A stretch of 64,000 bases of DNA from Nitrosarchaeum koreense MY1 (lineage in GTDB: Archaea > Thermoproteota > Nitrososphaeria > Nitrososphaerales > Nitrosopumilaceae), in NCBI RefSeq assembly GCF_000220175.1, contig NZ_AFPU01000001.1:1543696-1607695 (forward strand), written 5' to 3'. The translations under genes and the position numbers were made by a program. Of this stretch, positions 26,525 through 35,609 are shown piece after piece. Under the pieces are notes generated by a model. The model had not been told where the DNA came from and ran no database searches. It was given only the letters and a program-made list of their open reading frames with translations. How positions within the stretch are numbered: position 1 is the first letter of the stretch; each line of letters starts with the position of its first letter.

Positions 26525-27283
26525 CTAATCTTCTACCTCTTCGCCCAAGTTAAGAATTCTGCTTAATGCTCCCTCTAGATTTATCAATCCCTCTCCAGTG
26601 ACATTAGAAAAAGGAATTAATCCTTGGGCAAATCCCCCGAGATTTAGACCTCTAAGAATATTTGTAGTTAAACTATATGTCTCTCCATCTGCCTCTTTAG
26701 CAATAGCGTTTTCTAATACTTTCAGATTACCTGACCATTCAAGAATATCTTTTAGTTTAGAGCCTATTAGATCTGTTTTTGTAATGATGTTAATTGTTGG
26801 CAAGTTTAATCGTAATCTTATTGATGTTGCAAGAAGTGCAATTGATACAAAGTTTACTGGAGTGGTAATTAGTGCACCATCAAAAAGAAATATGTTCATT
26901 TTTTCTTCAGACAAGATATTTTCTGTAACAAAGCGACCACTAGAACGATATGCAAACAACTCAATTTGACCTGGAGTATCTACAATTAGATAATCAGGAT
27001 TTACTTTGCCAATCTGTTCTTGGATCTCATCAATTTTGGATGCAATCAGATCGTTTGCCATAACTACAGCACCATTTGGACCTAGCTCATATTGTTGCAT
27101 TATGTCTATAATGTCGACATAATCTCTAACATCAACATCACATGTATATGGTAAATCTCTCACACCTGGATCCAAATTCAATACAGAAGCAAATATGCCA
27201 TTTTTCGTGTAATAATCATATAGCTTTGATGTTAAAAGAGATTTTCCAGCTCCAGCTGTTCCCGTTACAAAAATTGTTTTCAA
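26525..27283 (-). CDS. GPN-loop GTPase
   Basis: A 252-residue P-loop GTPase: TGTAGAGKS at 7-15, the family-defining GPN at 68-70 (LGPNGA), Walker B VDTPGQIE and the guanine motif TKTD. In eukaryotes the GPN proteins assemble RNA polymerases; in archaea the role is less clear. Start codon TTG. It leads an operon with thrB and queC. Confidence 0.9.
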   Translation of the reverse strand: MKTIFVTGTAGAGKSLLTSKLYDYYTKNGIFASVLNLDPGVRDLPYTCDVDVRDYVDIIDIMQQYELGPNGAVVMANDLIASKIDEIQEQIGKVNPDYLIVDTPGQIELFAYRSSGRFVTENILSEEKMNIFLFDGALITTPVNFVSIALLATSIRLRLNLPTINIITKTDLIGSKLKDILEWSGNLKVLENAIAKEADGETYSLTTNILRGLNLGGFAQGLIPFSNVTGEGLINLEGALSRILNLGEEVED

Positions 27284-27422
27284 TACTGACTAAACTATCT
27301 CACTTGGCTTATATTTCAAACTAGTTACTTTTCATTAAAATCCAACAATAAATGCCAGAATGGCAATTAATAATCAATTAAAATTCCACTTTAACTATAA
27401 CCCAAAATAATGTACAAAATTT

Positions 27423-27578
27423 GTGAATAATACGTCAATTGATGAAAAAGAAGTATATCTAAAAGAATTAGTTATGAAATCATTAAAAGAAAAAAACTTT
27501 TCAGATCATGATCTTTTAGATACATTATTTGCTGAAGTTAAGCAGGAAATTCAACAAAATGCTAACAATTCCTGTTGA
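27423..27578 (+). CDS. Small hypothetical protein, 51 residues
   Basis: A short frame from GTG 27423 to TGA 27576. It encodes an acidic/basic helical peptide (KEVYLKELVMKSLKEK...FSDHDLLDTLFAEVKQEI). The amphipathic regularity, a TATA-like element about 35 nt upstream and its place in an otherwise empty 344-bp gap suggest a real gene. No function can be assigned. Confidence 0.4.
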   Translation: MNNTSIDEKEVYLKELVMKSLKEKNFSDHDLLDTLFAEVKQEIQQNANNSC

Positions 27579-27627
27579 TATCTTATAGATTTTCAAAATC
27601 TGTGCCTAGAAATAGGCATTCAATCTT

Positions 27628-28692
27628 TTGAATGATATTGACTCAACTTTCATATTTGAATCTAAAAAAAAATTATCAATGAACTGGAGAATAATTGCCA
27701 TTCCGGCTACTCTTATTCCTATTTTCATCATAGCAATTCAATTTGATATTAAATTTGAGGATGTCTTGGCAATTGGAGTTATTCCTTTTGTATTAGCTGT
27801 AATTGCCATGATGATAAAACTAGGTCTTCAAGGAATAAAATTTGCATATATTTCACACAAGTATCTTGGAAAATTTGATTCATTTTGGAAGTTATGTGGT
27901 GTTAGAATAGGAAGTGAGTTTATCAAATTTACTACTCCGATGTTTGTTGGTGCAGAATTTATCGTAATTTATTATTTGCATAAAAAAGGAGTTGCACCTT
28001 CTAAATCAACTTGGATTGCAATAATGGATATAGTTACTGAAGTTTTTGCAGGAGGTTTGTTGTCAATTATAGCAGGTATTATCGCATTGATGCACGGAGC
28101 ATATGTTATAGGTGCTCTAATTTTGGGAATTAGTATCACTATAACTTCATTATGGATGATTTTATTCTTTTTATCATCGAGAAGAACTTTTCAAGTTCCA
28201 AAAATACTTGTTAGTTTAACAAAGCGATTTGGTAAAGAAAAAGGAGCAAAATACATTGATCAAACAAATTCATGGATGGAAGAAGTTTGTACAATGAGTA
28301 GAAAAAATCTTAGAACAACAGAATCAAAAAAAGTTTTTACAATATCTTTCCTATTCTCACTTGCATCTTGGTCATTTTATGGAATCTCTTTTATGATAAT
28401 TGCAATGGGAACAGGATACATTGTTGGTATTTTTGATTCAATCATGGCTGTAATGGGTGCAAATGCAATTGCTAATTTGCCAATAACTGTAGGCGGTTCT
28501 GGATTGGCAGAGTTTGGAATTATTGCATATCTAAATAATTTGGATCCATTTAATCTTGTAATTCCTGAAGGAACTGTTGCATGGGATGCAGTAATCGGTT
28601 GGAGAATCGCTACATATTATGTCCCAATTGCAATTACTTGGTTATTATTGGTAAAATTAGCCTTGAGTAAAATTCCAAAGACAGAAAAATAA
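27628..28692 (+). CDS. Flippase-like membrane protein (LPG-synthase TM family)
   Basis: A 354-residue protein with about eight transmembrane helices of the UPF0104 / lysylphosphatidylglycerol-synthase TM family. The conserved region PITVGGSGLAEFG and the later WRIATYYVP are the typical marks. Archaeal members such as AglD are linked to lipid-linked sugar handling in glycosylation. Start TTG 27628. SDR follows by 37 nt on the same strand. Confidence 0.8.
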   Translation: MNDIDSTFIFESKKKLSMNWRIIAIPATLIPIFIIAIQFDIKFEDVLAIGVIPFVLAVIAMMIKLGLQGIKFAYISHKYLGKFDSFWKLCGVRIGSEFIKFTTPMFVGAEFIVIYYLHKKGVAPSKSTWIAIMDIVTEVFAGGLLSIIAGIIALMHGAYVIGALILGISITITSLWMILFFLSSRRTFQVPKILVSLTKRFGKEKGAKYIDQTNSWMEEVCTMSRKNLRTTESKKVFTISFLFSLASWSFYGISFMIIAMGTGYIVGIFDSIMAVMGANAIANLPITVGGSGLAEFGIIAYLNNLDPFNLVIPEGTVAWDAVIGWRIATYYVPIAITWLLLVKLALSKIPKTEK

Positions 28693-28729
28693 TAGAAAGC
28701 ACTTTATCTTTTAATGAATTTTTTGATTT

Positions 28730-29527
28730 ATGGATTTCAAAGGTAAAGTTGTACTAATCACTGGTGCATCATCTGGAATAGGTAGGGAAACTGCTATTCG
28801 ATTTGCTAAAAAAGGTTCTAATGTAATTTTGGTTGCAAGAAGAAAACAAAAACTAGATGAAATAGCAAACGATTTAAAAAAATTCAATATATCCACACTT
28901 GTTTGTGAATGTGATGTATCCGATAAATCACAAGTAGAAAAAACTGCAAAACTTGTTTTAGAAAAATATGGGTCTATTGACATTTTAATAAATAATGCAG
29001 GCTTTGCAATTTATGGTTCTGTTCCTGATTTAACAACTGAAGAAATTGAATCTCAAATGGCAACAAATTACTTTGGAATGATTTACTTTATCAAAAACTT
29101 TCTTCCGTCAATGCTCAAAAAAAAATCTGGGCATATTGTTAATGTAGCTTCTGTTGCAGCAAGTTTTGGTTTACCAGGAATTGCATCTTACTGTGCATCA
29201 AAGTTTGCTATGTTAGGTTTTTCGGAAGGCTTGAAACATGAATTGAAAGGAACCTGTGTTGGAATAACTGTTGTAAGTCCGATCATGGTTAGAACTAACT
29301 TTTTTGATCATCCATCTTTTCAACATATGCCAAAATATTCTCCAACATCTCTTAGTGACAAAACAGTTGCAAAAGCAATCTTAAGAGCTTCAAATTCACC
29401 ACGACTAGAAATTATTGTTCCTTCAGTAGTTCGTGGTGTTGTATGGATGAAAAACACATTTCCCTATTTCATAAATCCAATTTTAGGCATGGCTTTTAGA
29501 AAACAATTAGATACTAAAAAACACTAG
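28730..29527 (+). CDS. Short-chain dehydrogenase/reductase (SDR)
   Basis: A 265-residue classical SDR with TGASSGIGR, NNAG and catalytic YCASKFA. The C-terminal part (MKNTFPYFINPILGMAF) is hydrophobic, as in membrane-associated SDRs acting on lipids or sterol-like substrates. It sits after the flippase-like gene, so lipid or glycolipid work is plausible but unproven. It ends 2 nt before the convergent gene. Confidence 0.85.
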   Translation: MDFKGKVVLITGASSGIGRETAIRFAKKGSNVILVARRKQKLDEIANDLKKFNISTLVCECDVSDKSQVEKTAKLVLEKYGSIDILINNAGFAIYGSVPDLTTEEIESQMATNYFGMIYFIKNFLPSMLKKKSGHIVNVASVAASFGLPGIASYCASKFAMLGFSEGLKHELKGTCVGITVVSPIMVRTNFFDHPSFQHMPKYSPTSLSDKTVAKAILRASNSPRLEIIVPSVVRGVVWMKNTFPYFINPILGMAFRKQLDTKKH

Positions 29528-29529
29528 TT

Positions 29530-29973
29530 TTATTCTTCTAAATCTTCGTCTGAAGATTCACTAGAGCCTACATCAAGTAATTCCATTGACTTTAAATCAA
29601 ATTGATAAATGGCATTCATATCAATCTCTTTTTCCTTTTGAAGAAATTCAGATACTTTTTTACTTAATGGTGCTTTATGTTGATCAAAAATAAATTCATA
29701 AACTACTCCTTTTTCTAAATCTGAAGTCTTAATTTTTTTTGGTAAATCAAGTGTCACAATATGTCTTCCATCTTCAACTGGATCATACAATTGCACATCG
29801 ATTTTATTGTCAGCATCATAAATTTCTAGAATATATCCAGCTCTTTTCAGTTCTTCAGGTTTCTCAAACTTTGCATTTTGAATTTCATCTGTAACCCAAT
29901 CTGGAATGTCATCGTTCTTAGATGATTTTTTTTCTTTTTTAGATGATTTTTCTTCGTCAGTCTTTTTAACCAT
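29530..29973 (-). CDS. Hypothetical acidic protein
   Basis: A 147-residue soluble protein: a Lys/Ser/Glu-rich N-terminal tail of about 23 residues, a beta-rich core (YILEIYDADN, DVQLYDPVEDGRHIVTLDL, VVYEFIFDQ), and a Ser/Glu/Asp C-terminus. The core may be a small OB-like barrel, only a guess. It lies 12 nt after the zinc-finger gene on the same strand. Confidence 0.6.
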   Translation of the reverse strand: MVKKTDEEKSSKKEKKSSKNDDIPDWVTDEIQNAKFEKPEELKRAGYILEIYDADNKIDVQLYDPVEDGRHIVTLDLPKKIKTSDLEKGVVYEFIFDQHKAPLSKKVSEFLQKEKEIDMNAIYQFDLKSMELLDVGSSESSDEDLEE

Positions 29974-29985
29974 AGAACAACAACT

Positions 29986-30294
29986 CTAGATCAATTCTTT
30001 ATCTTTCTTACTTTTCTGCCACCATTCAAGATAGTCATCCTGTTTATCTTCACGTGTCTTTTCTTTCTGATTTAATCTGTATTTGATGTCAGAAACTTGT
30101 TCTCGTGTAGCATATAATCCACATCTCTTACAAATGAAATGTTTTGTAGCCGAGTCCAATTTCATAGGAATCTCTACTTCATCAAATAACTTGAATAAAT
30201 CATCTCTACCCCTATTTTCTTCTGCAGTTTCAGCTTCATACTTTGCTTGAATTTTCTTTCTTTCTCTTGCAGTACATTCTGGACAGTTAGGCAC
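29986..30294 (-). CDS. Small zinc-ribbon protein
   Basis: A 102-residue, highly charged protein with CPEC near the start and CKRC in the middle, a pattern consistent with a single zinc ribbon formed across a helix. The C-terminus is helical and basic/acidic. GTG start. Probably part of one unit with 29530-29973. Nucleic-acid or ribosome binding is plausible. Confidence 0.6.
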   Translation of the reverse strand: MPNCPECTARERKKIQAKYEAETAEENRGRDDLFKLFDEVEIPMKLDSATKHFICKRCGLYATREQVSDIKYRLNQKEKTREDKQDDYLEWWQKSKKDKELI

Positions 30295-30344
30295 TAATGT
30301 TTTGGCTTAATTTTTTCCATAAAAGCGTTCCCACGTTATTATCT

Positions 30345-30440
30345 GATCGACTCAAAATCTGACACGCGGATTTTATCGTCATCCCTTGCGGTCAGTTCGC
30401 CCATCGAACATCCCGCGTGCCAGATATCAAACAAACCCAA
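30345..30440 (-). ncRNA. Structured RNA candidate with K-turn-like motif
   Basis: GC-rich island between two minus-strand genes, in an AT-rich spacer. On the minus strand CTGGCACGCGG pairs with CCGCGTGTCAG (plus 30413-30423 with 30359-30369); the minus reading gives a G-U where the plus gives A-C, so minus is favoured. Inside are a GTTCG/CGAAC hairpin (30395-30409) and CTGA-CC-GCAA-GG-GATGACGA (30376-30395), which resembles a K-turn closed by a GNRA loop, the kind L7Ae binds. No coding frame crosses it. The ends are estimates. Confidence 0.5.
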
Positions 30441-30449
30441 AATAAAGTA

Positions 30450-31685
30450 TTATTTCTTTTCTTCTAGAATTTCAGCCGTTATTTTTGCTGTATTTTCAGC
30501 ACCATTAGGAACGAAGTTTTTGGAAAAATCAGCTAAATTTTCTTCAAATTTATTATAATTATTTTTAATTTTTGAAATAGCCTCGATTACTTGCTTTGTT
30601 CTAACTGCTAATACTCCTAATTTTTTATCATCTGCCCATTTGATGTTGTTTGTATGCTCATCATAAACAGGAATACCGATGATCGGTTTTGCCTTTCCTC
30701 CAAGAATCTCACCCATTACAGTATGAGAACCGTTTACAACAGCATATTTAGTTAAATTCAAAACCGTTTCTTTTTGTTGCTCGGTTAGAAAACCTATGTC
30801 TATTTGAATCCAATCAATTTTTTTATCCAAAGCATCAGATACTGTATATTTTTTTCCATCCTTACCTAAAACATAATCAATACTTGGATCACTTCTTGCA
30901 TGAGAGATTATCCTTTTCTCATTTTTCATTTCATTTTGATTAAATATCTGTTCATACCTTTTACCCGTACCATCATTAGTTGATTTATTTCCTGTTCGCA
31001 TCCAATACCCAAATTCTGAACTTTCTATCAATTTCTCAAGATCAGATGTTATTCCTTTCTCGATATTTTTACCATTTGTGAAATGACCTACATATGATAC
31101 TTTATCTTTAATTTCTTTTGTAAAATTTAGATTATATTCACACAAGGTATATGGAGGTGGAGAATCCGCAACAATAATTTTGGAAGCTTTGCCAATTTGT
31201 TTTGAAATATAATTTACTGCTGGATAAAAATAAGATCTTGATTTATACAATTTTGGTCTAAATTGATTCGTAATAAATAAACTTGGAACATTACGATTTT
31301 TTGCAATGATGTTTGAACCCATATCTCCATCATTAATTACAAGATCAAATTTTTCTTTATCGTACAATTTTCTTTCCTGTATCAAATAACTTGTAACTTG
31401 TTTTACAAGGGGAGGATTTTTTGAAACAGGTAGTAAAAAATTTATCATTGATAATAAGATACTTGGTCCTAGCTTTCCATCAATTGGAGTTGGCATCAAA
31501 ATCTCATGGATTTTTTCTTTTTGAGTTGGAAATTTTTCTAATAACTTTTGATAAACATGATCTTTACTTGAAAAGTGAACTTCAAATTCCTCTTTGATAT
31601 GATCTCCTAATACATCATTTAACCTCATCATTCGAGAATAATGGCCACTTCCCCAAGGATAGATAAATTGACCTATTTTTAACAC
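30450..31685 (-). CDS. GT-B-type glycosyltransferase-like protein
   Basis: A 411-residue protein with the two-domain GT28/MGT pattern: YPWGSGHYSRMMRL near the start, like the glycine-rich loop of UDP-sugar transferases, and GSHTVMGEILGGKAKPIIGIPVYDE near residue 325, like the donor-sugar site. The donor and acceptor are unknown; surface-glycan or lipid-linked sugar synthesis is likely. GTG start. It precedes the RNA candidate on the same strand. Confidence 0.75.
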   Translation of the reverse strand: MLKIGQFIYPWGSGHYSRMMRLNDVLGDHIKEEFEVHFSSKDHVYQKLLEKFPTQKEKIHEILMPTPIDGKLGPSILLSMINFLLPVSKNPPLVKQVTSYLIQERKLYDKEKFDLVINDGDMGSNIIAKNRNVPSLFITNQFRPKLYKSRSYFYPAVNYISKQIGKASKIIVADSPPPYTLCEYNLNFTKEIKDKVSYVGHFTNGKNIEKGITSDLEKLIESSEFGYWMRTGNKSTNDGTGKRYEQIFNQNEMKNEKRIISHARSDPSIDYVLGKDGKKYTVSDALDKKIDWIQIDIGFLTEQQKETVLNLTKYAVVNGSHTVMGEILGGKAKPIIGIPVYDEHTNNIKWADDKKLGVLAVRTKQVIEAISKIKNNYNKFEENLADFSKNFVPNGAENTAKITAEILEEKK

Positions 31686-31725
31686 AAAAATTAATCCTCA
31701 AATGCCGTTTAAATTCCCAGTGCTT

Positions 31726-32838
31726 TTATTCTAATGAGTCAAGGATATCATGTATATTATTTGGTCCAATCTTGACTGTAACACTTTTCTTTGTTTTTAT
31801 AGCAAAATCTACATCTTTGCTTGAAAACTTGGGTATCTCATCAGAATTAATCATAAATAATTTTTCCAATCTTGGAATCTGTTTTTCTAATCCAATCTCT
31901 TTAGCTTCTTCAAAAAGTTTTGAATCAACTCCACTTAATGGAATTATTGGAATCATATTATTTTGAAACACACGTTTTATTGAATAATCAATAAATTTTA
32001 TAGAAAAAATTAGTGGAGATAGTGCAAGAGATACATGACTTAGCTTATTTGATTTTCCTTCATGAAGCATAATCTCTAAAGATGAATTAATAAAGATAAG
32101 ATAATTTTTGATTCCACTTTGATTTATCTTTAAATGAAAAAATTCTAACTGAATCTCTTGTTTTACAAGTCTTGGGATCAATTTATTGATCATCTTAACT
32201 AAATTCATCAATTCTGATTTTTGTCTATAGCAAATAATTATTTTTGAATCATATCCCTGTTTTATTGTTTCAAAACAAGAGATTGCTGAAATCTCATCAT
32301 ATACACAACATATGGTATTTTTATTTTGAGATGGTATACCACCTTGTCCATTATCTGAAAAAATACAGACATATGCATAATTTTTTGTTAGGTATGTGTA
32401 AAGTAATTTATCAAAATTTTCATCTGTTCCAGGACGAGCGCCCATGTTTGATTTTTTTTCTATAATACTTGATGTTGCTGCAATTTCAATATCTTTTGGA
32501 AAAAATCCCTTGGTTGTTCCTTCAACTCTGACAAGAAATTTTTCACCTTTTAAGAGTAAATTTCCCCCCACCGTAGTAATTTCTGAGATTATACTTTGAA
32601 ATTCATTTTTTATTTGTCTTGCAATTGCTATTTTTTTAATACCGAAAAGTAAGTTGATAGTAGATGAGGCAAATACCGGATCATTTGCATCTACTAAAAT
32701 AATATCTCCGTCACGTTTTACTGATTTAAATTCCTGATTTTGAATTTTTAGAATTTTTTTAATATTTACAATTAACTGTGGAATTTTATTTTTTGAAAAT
32801 ATTGTTGGAAAAACTACCACGTAAGAAACATCTTCCAT
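31726..32838 (-). CDS. ThiI-like THUMP protein with degenerate PP-loop
   Basis: A 370-residue protein resembling ThiI. The N-terminal part matches the ferredoxin-like + THUMP layout (NLLFGIKKIA, then KFLVRVEGTTKGFFPKDIEI). It continues with GQGGIPSQNKN, which aligns with the GGLP-G-QGK stretch before the PP-loop of ThiI. But where ThiI has SGGIDS the protein has VYDEISAIS, so ATP binding as in ThiI is unlikely. It could be an RNA-binding scaffold. ThiI normally makes 4-thiouridine in tRNA. Confidence 0.6.
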   Translation of the reverse strand: MEDVSYVVVFPTIFSKNKIPQLIVNIKKILKIQNQEFKSVKRDGDIILVDANDPVFASSTINLLFGIKKIAIARQIKNEFQSIISEITTVGGNLLLKGEKFLVRVEGTTKGFFPKDIEIAATSSIIEKKSNMGARPGTDENFDKLLYTYLTKNYAYVCIFSDNGQGGIPSQNKNTICCVYDEISAISCFETIKQGYDSKIIICYRQKSELMNLVKMINKLIPRLVKQEIQLEFFHLKINQSGIKNYLIFINSSLEIMLHEGKSNKLSHVSLALSPLIFSIKFIDYSIKRVFQNNMIPIIPLSGVDSKLFEEAKEIGLEKQIPRLEKLFMINSDEIPKFSSKDVDFAIKTKKSVTVKIGPNNIHDILDSLE

Positions 32839-32924
32839 ATTTTCATTTTAGTTATGTACCTGTTTATAATTTAGGATAAGATATCTGGGTAATCAATATA
32901 AAACAAAACAATTCATGTGTATTT

Positions 32925-33641
32925 GTGAAAAAATTTACTCAAGAACAAGTAGATGAACTCAACTCTAAAATAAAAACAACAGAAGAAGCACTTCGATGGG
33001 TTTCTGATAACTTACATCCACGAGTTGCTAAAGCATCTAGTTTTGGAGCTGAAGATGCAGTAATTATGGATATCATGCACAAGATTAATCCAAAATTTAG
33101 ATTCTTTACGTTAGATACTGGGAGATTACCTCAAGAAACCTATGACATTATGGATATTGTGCGAAAAAAATACAACATTACAATCGAGGTTTTGTTTCCT
33201 GATACTAAAGAAGTTGAAGACATGGTTAAAGAAAAAGGGATAAATCTTTTCTATGAAAGTGTGGAAAATAGGAAATTATGTTGTGAAATCCGTAAAGTAC
33301 ATCCAATTAACAGAATACTCTCTACATTGGATGGTTGGATTACTGGATTAAGACGTGATCAAACTGAAGTAAGAAAAGATGTTAATATTTTTCAAATTGA
33401 TCATGGGCATGGTGGAATATTAAAAATTAATCCAATTATAGACTGGACTTGGGAACAAATTCAAGATTATATTAAAAAAAATAATTTACCGTACAATAAA
33501 CTTCTTGACAAGGGCTATCCAAGTATTGGGTGTGAGCCATGTACCAGAGCAATCAAACCTGGAGAAGACTTGAGAGCAGGGCGTTGGTGGTGGGAACAAG
33601 GCGAGCACAAAGAGTGTGGCCTTCATATAGACCATAAATAG
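32925..33641 (+). CDS. cysH: APS/PAPS reductase (CysH-type), iron-sulfur
   Basis: A 238-residue phosphoadenylyl/adenylyl-sulfate reductase. It has the cysteine pairs Cys119-Cys120 and Cys203-X2-Cys206 that bind a 4Fe-4S cluster in APS-specific enzymes, and the catalytic C-terminal ECGLH (Cys231). It reduces activated sulfate to sulfite, with thioredoxin-like donors. GTG start. It is followed after 11 nt by ATP sulfurylase, so they form an operon. Confidence 0.88.
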   Translation: MKKFTQEQVDELNSKIKTTEEALRWVSDNLHPRVAKASSFGAEDAVIMDIMHKINPKFRFFTLDTGRLPQETYDIMDIVRKKYNITIEVLFPDTKEVEDMVKEKGINLFYESVENRKLCCEIRKVHPINRILSTLDGWITGLRRDQTEVRKDVNIFQIDHGHGGILKINPIIDWTWEQIQDYIKKNNLPYNKLLDKGYPSIGCEPCTRAIKPGEDLRAGRWWWEQGEHKECGLHIDHK

Positions 33642-33652
33642 GCAATTTAGTA

Positions 33653-34789
33653 ATGTCTGATTCAATTAAACCACATGGTGGAAAATTGGTAAATAGAATT
33701 ACCAAATCTGATCCATCTGGATTATACTCTATACAAATTTCTGAAGATCTTGCAAATGATGTTGAAAACATTGCAGATGGAATTTTTAGCCCTTTAGAGG
33801 GATTTTTAGAGAAAAAAGACTTTGAACATGTCATATCAAAAGGTAGACTTGCAAACGGTTTGGCTTGGACAATTCCAATAGTTTTAGATGTTGATGAATC
33901 AACGGCTGCAAAAATGAAAAAAGCTGGTAAAGTCTTACTACAAAACCATCAAGGATTAGGGATTGCAATCTTACATGTTAAGGATACTTTTACTTTTGAT
34001 AAAGAAAAAACTGCAAAGGGAGTATATGGAACAACCGACTCTTCTCATCCAGGTGTTGCAAAGACAATGTCTATGCAAGACTATCTAGTTGGTGGAAAAA
34101 TAGATTGCATTGCAAGACCTGAAGAAACTGAAATCAGAAAATATCGATTAACTCCTCTTCAAACCAGAGAAGCATTTGCAAAAGCAGGATGGAAGACAAT
34201 TGTGGCTTTTCAAACCAGAAATCCACCGCATGTAGCTCATGAGATGCTTCAAAAAACATCAATTACAACAAGAGATGGTGTATTTGTAAATCCTGTGATT
34301 GGTAAGAAAAAGTCTGGCGACTTTGTAGATGAAGTGATTGTAAAATGCTATGAAGTAATGATTAAACATTATTATCCAGAAAACAGATGCAAACTTGGAA
34401 CACTGCATACTGAAATGAAGTATGCTGGACCAAAAGAAGCAATACACCATGCCATTATGAGACAAAACTATGGATGCACACACATCATAATTGGCAGAGA
34501 TCATGCTGGAGTAGGAACATTTTATGATCCATTTGCAGCCCAAAAAATCTTTGAAGATTATCCTGAATTAGAAATAACTCCAGTATTTTTCCCAGCATTT
34601 TTCTATTGTAGAAAATGTTTGACATACACAAATCCAAAGGCTTGTCCACATGGTGATGATGCAAAAGAGCAAATCAGTGGAACTAAACTGCGACAAATGA
34701 TTGATGAAGGAAAATCTCCATCTGAGTTTATCTTAAGACCTGAAGTCTCAAAGGTAATTCTAGATTATCCACATCCATTTGTTGATTAG
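33653..34789 (+). CDS. sat: Sulfate adenylyltransferase (ATP sulfurylase)
   Basis: A 378-residue homo-oligomeric ATP sulfurylase: [11 protein letters not shown], the HXXH nucleotide motif, and GRDHAGVG are both intact, and a zinc knuckle [16 protein letters not shown] is present near residue 325. It makes APS from sulfate and ATP. With cysH upstream it completes sulfate-to-sulfite reduction; APS kinase (14475) competes for its product. Confidence 0.95.
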   Translation: MSDSIKPHGGKLVNRITKSDPSGLYSIQISEDLANDVENIADGIFSPLEGFLEKKDFEHVISKGRLANGLAWTIPIVLDVDESTAAKMKKAGKVLLQNHQGLGIAILHVKDTFTFDKEKTAKGVYGTTDSSHPGVAKTMSMQDYLVGGKIDCIARPEETEIRKYRLTPLQTREAFAKAGWKTIVAFQTRNPPHVAHEMLQKTSITTRDGVFVNPVIGKKKSGDFVDEVIVKCYEVMIKHYYPENRCKLGTLHTEMKYAGPKEAIHHAIMRQNYGCTHIIIGRDHAGVGTFYDPFAAQKIFEDYPELEITPVFFPAFFYCRKCLTYTNPKACPHGDDAKEQISGTKLRQMIDEGKSPSEFILRPEVSKVILDYPHPFVD

Positions 34790-34819
34790 GTATTTATTCA
34801 CTAAAACTAGATTTAGCTT

Positions 34820-35488
34820 GTGAAGTATCTTTTTGTATTAATTTTATTTTCTGGATTAATCATAACGCCAGTTTTTGCCCAAGAACCAAAGAATCCATCA
34901 TTAATTATAGATACAATTGAGGTTCCATCATACGAATTTAATAAAATTCTTAGAGATGCAGATATTATTCAAATGGAAGAGACACATGGAGTAAGCTGGC
35001 AAGTTACAATTGACAACAATCTTTTGTATGCAAATCCAAACGGAAATGCAGTTTTGAGAATTTATGATAAAGATAATCCTGAAAAATTAGTTGAAATAGG
35101 AATGGGTGCAAAACCTAATGAAAAATTTTGGATTGCAGTAAATACTCCTAAAGAGGGATACGTTGTTGTGCATAGTGACTTGGAGAGGGGATGGTCTTCA
35201 TCATCAAAATCAATAGTGTCATACACAGAAAGAGCGGGATTAACAGTTAACAATGGTGCAAGAATAGTTGTATCTAATCTTGATATTGGAGTTTTTAAAA
35301 TCGGTTCATATTCTGTTTATGGAATGGAGAGTTCTACAGATCCACCGGCAATAAATTCTGGAAGTATGGTTCTTGAATTCATATCAGGAGATCCTGCAAA
35401 AAATCCGATTGCATTTTTTCCATTTTACATAGCTGCAGCTGTTGGCATTCTAGTTGGAATTCTCTATTTAACAAAGAAGCGATCTTAA
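34820..35488 (+). CDS. Secreted protein with C-terminal membrane anchor
   Basis: A 222-residue protein with signal peptide (FVLILFSGLIITPVFA), a beta-rich exterior part and a C-terminal helix (FPFYIAAAVGILVGILYL) with basic end. The order is typical of a single-pass surface protein. No domain recognised. It follows sat by 30 nt (GTG start) and could be co-transcribed, though its role is unlikely to be in sulfur metabolism. Confidence 0.65.
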   Translation: MKYLFVLILFSGLIITPVFAQEPKNPSLIIDTIEVPSYEFNKILRDADIIQMEETHGVSWQVTIDNNLLYANPNGNAVLRIYDKDNPEKLVEIGMGAKPNEKFWIAVNTPKEGYVVVHSDLERGWSSSSKSIVSYTERAGLTVNNGARIVVSNLDIGVFKIGSYSVYGMESSTDPPAINSGSMVLEFISGDPAKNPIAFFPFYIAAAVGILVGILYLTKKRS

Positions 35489-35609
35489 AATTGATAAAAA
35501 ATCACTTTAGTTTATGCCTAAAGTGTCGTTATATTTTCTGACATACAAAATTTTCTATTTTCCAATAATGGGAAATTCATGTTAGGGTTATATGTAAAAA
35601 ATTGATAAT

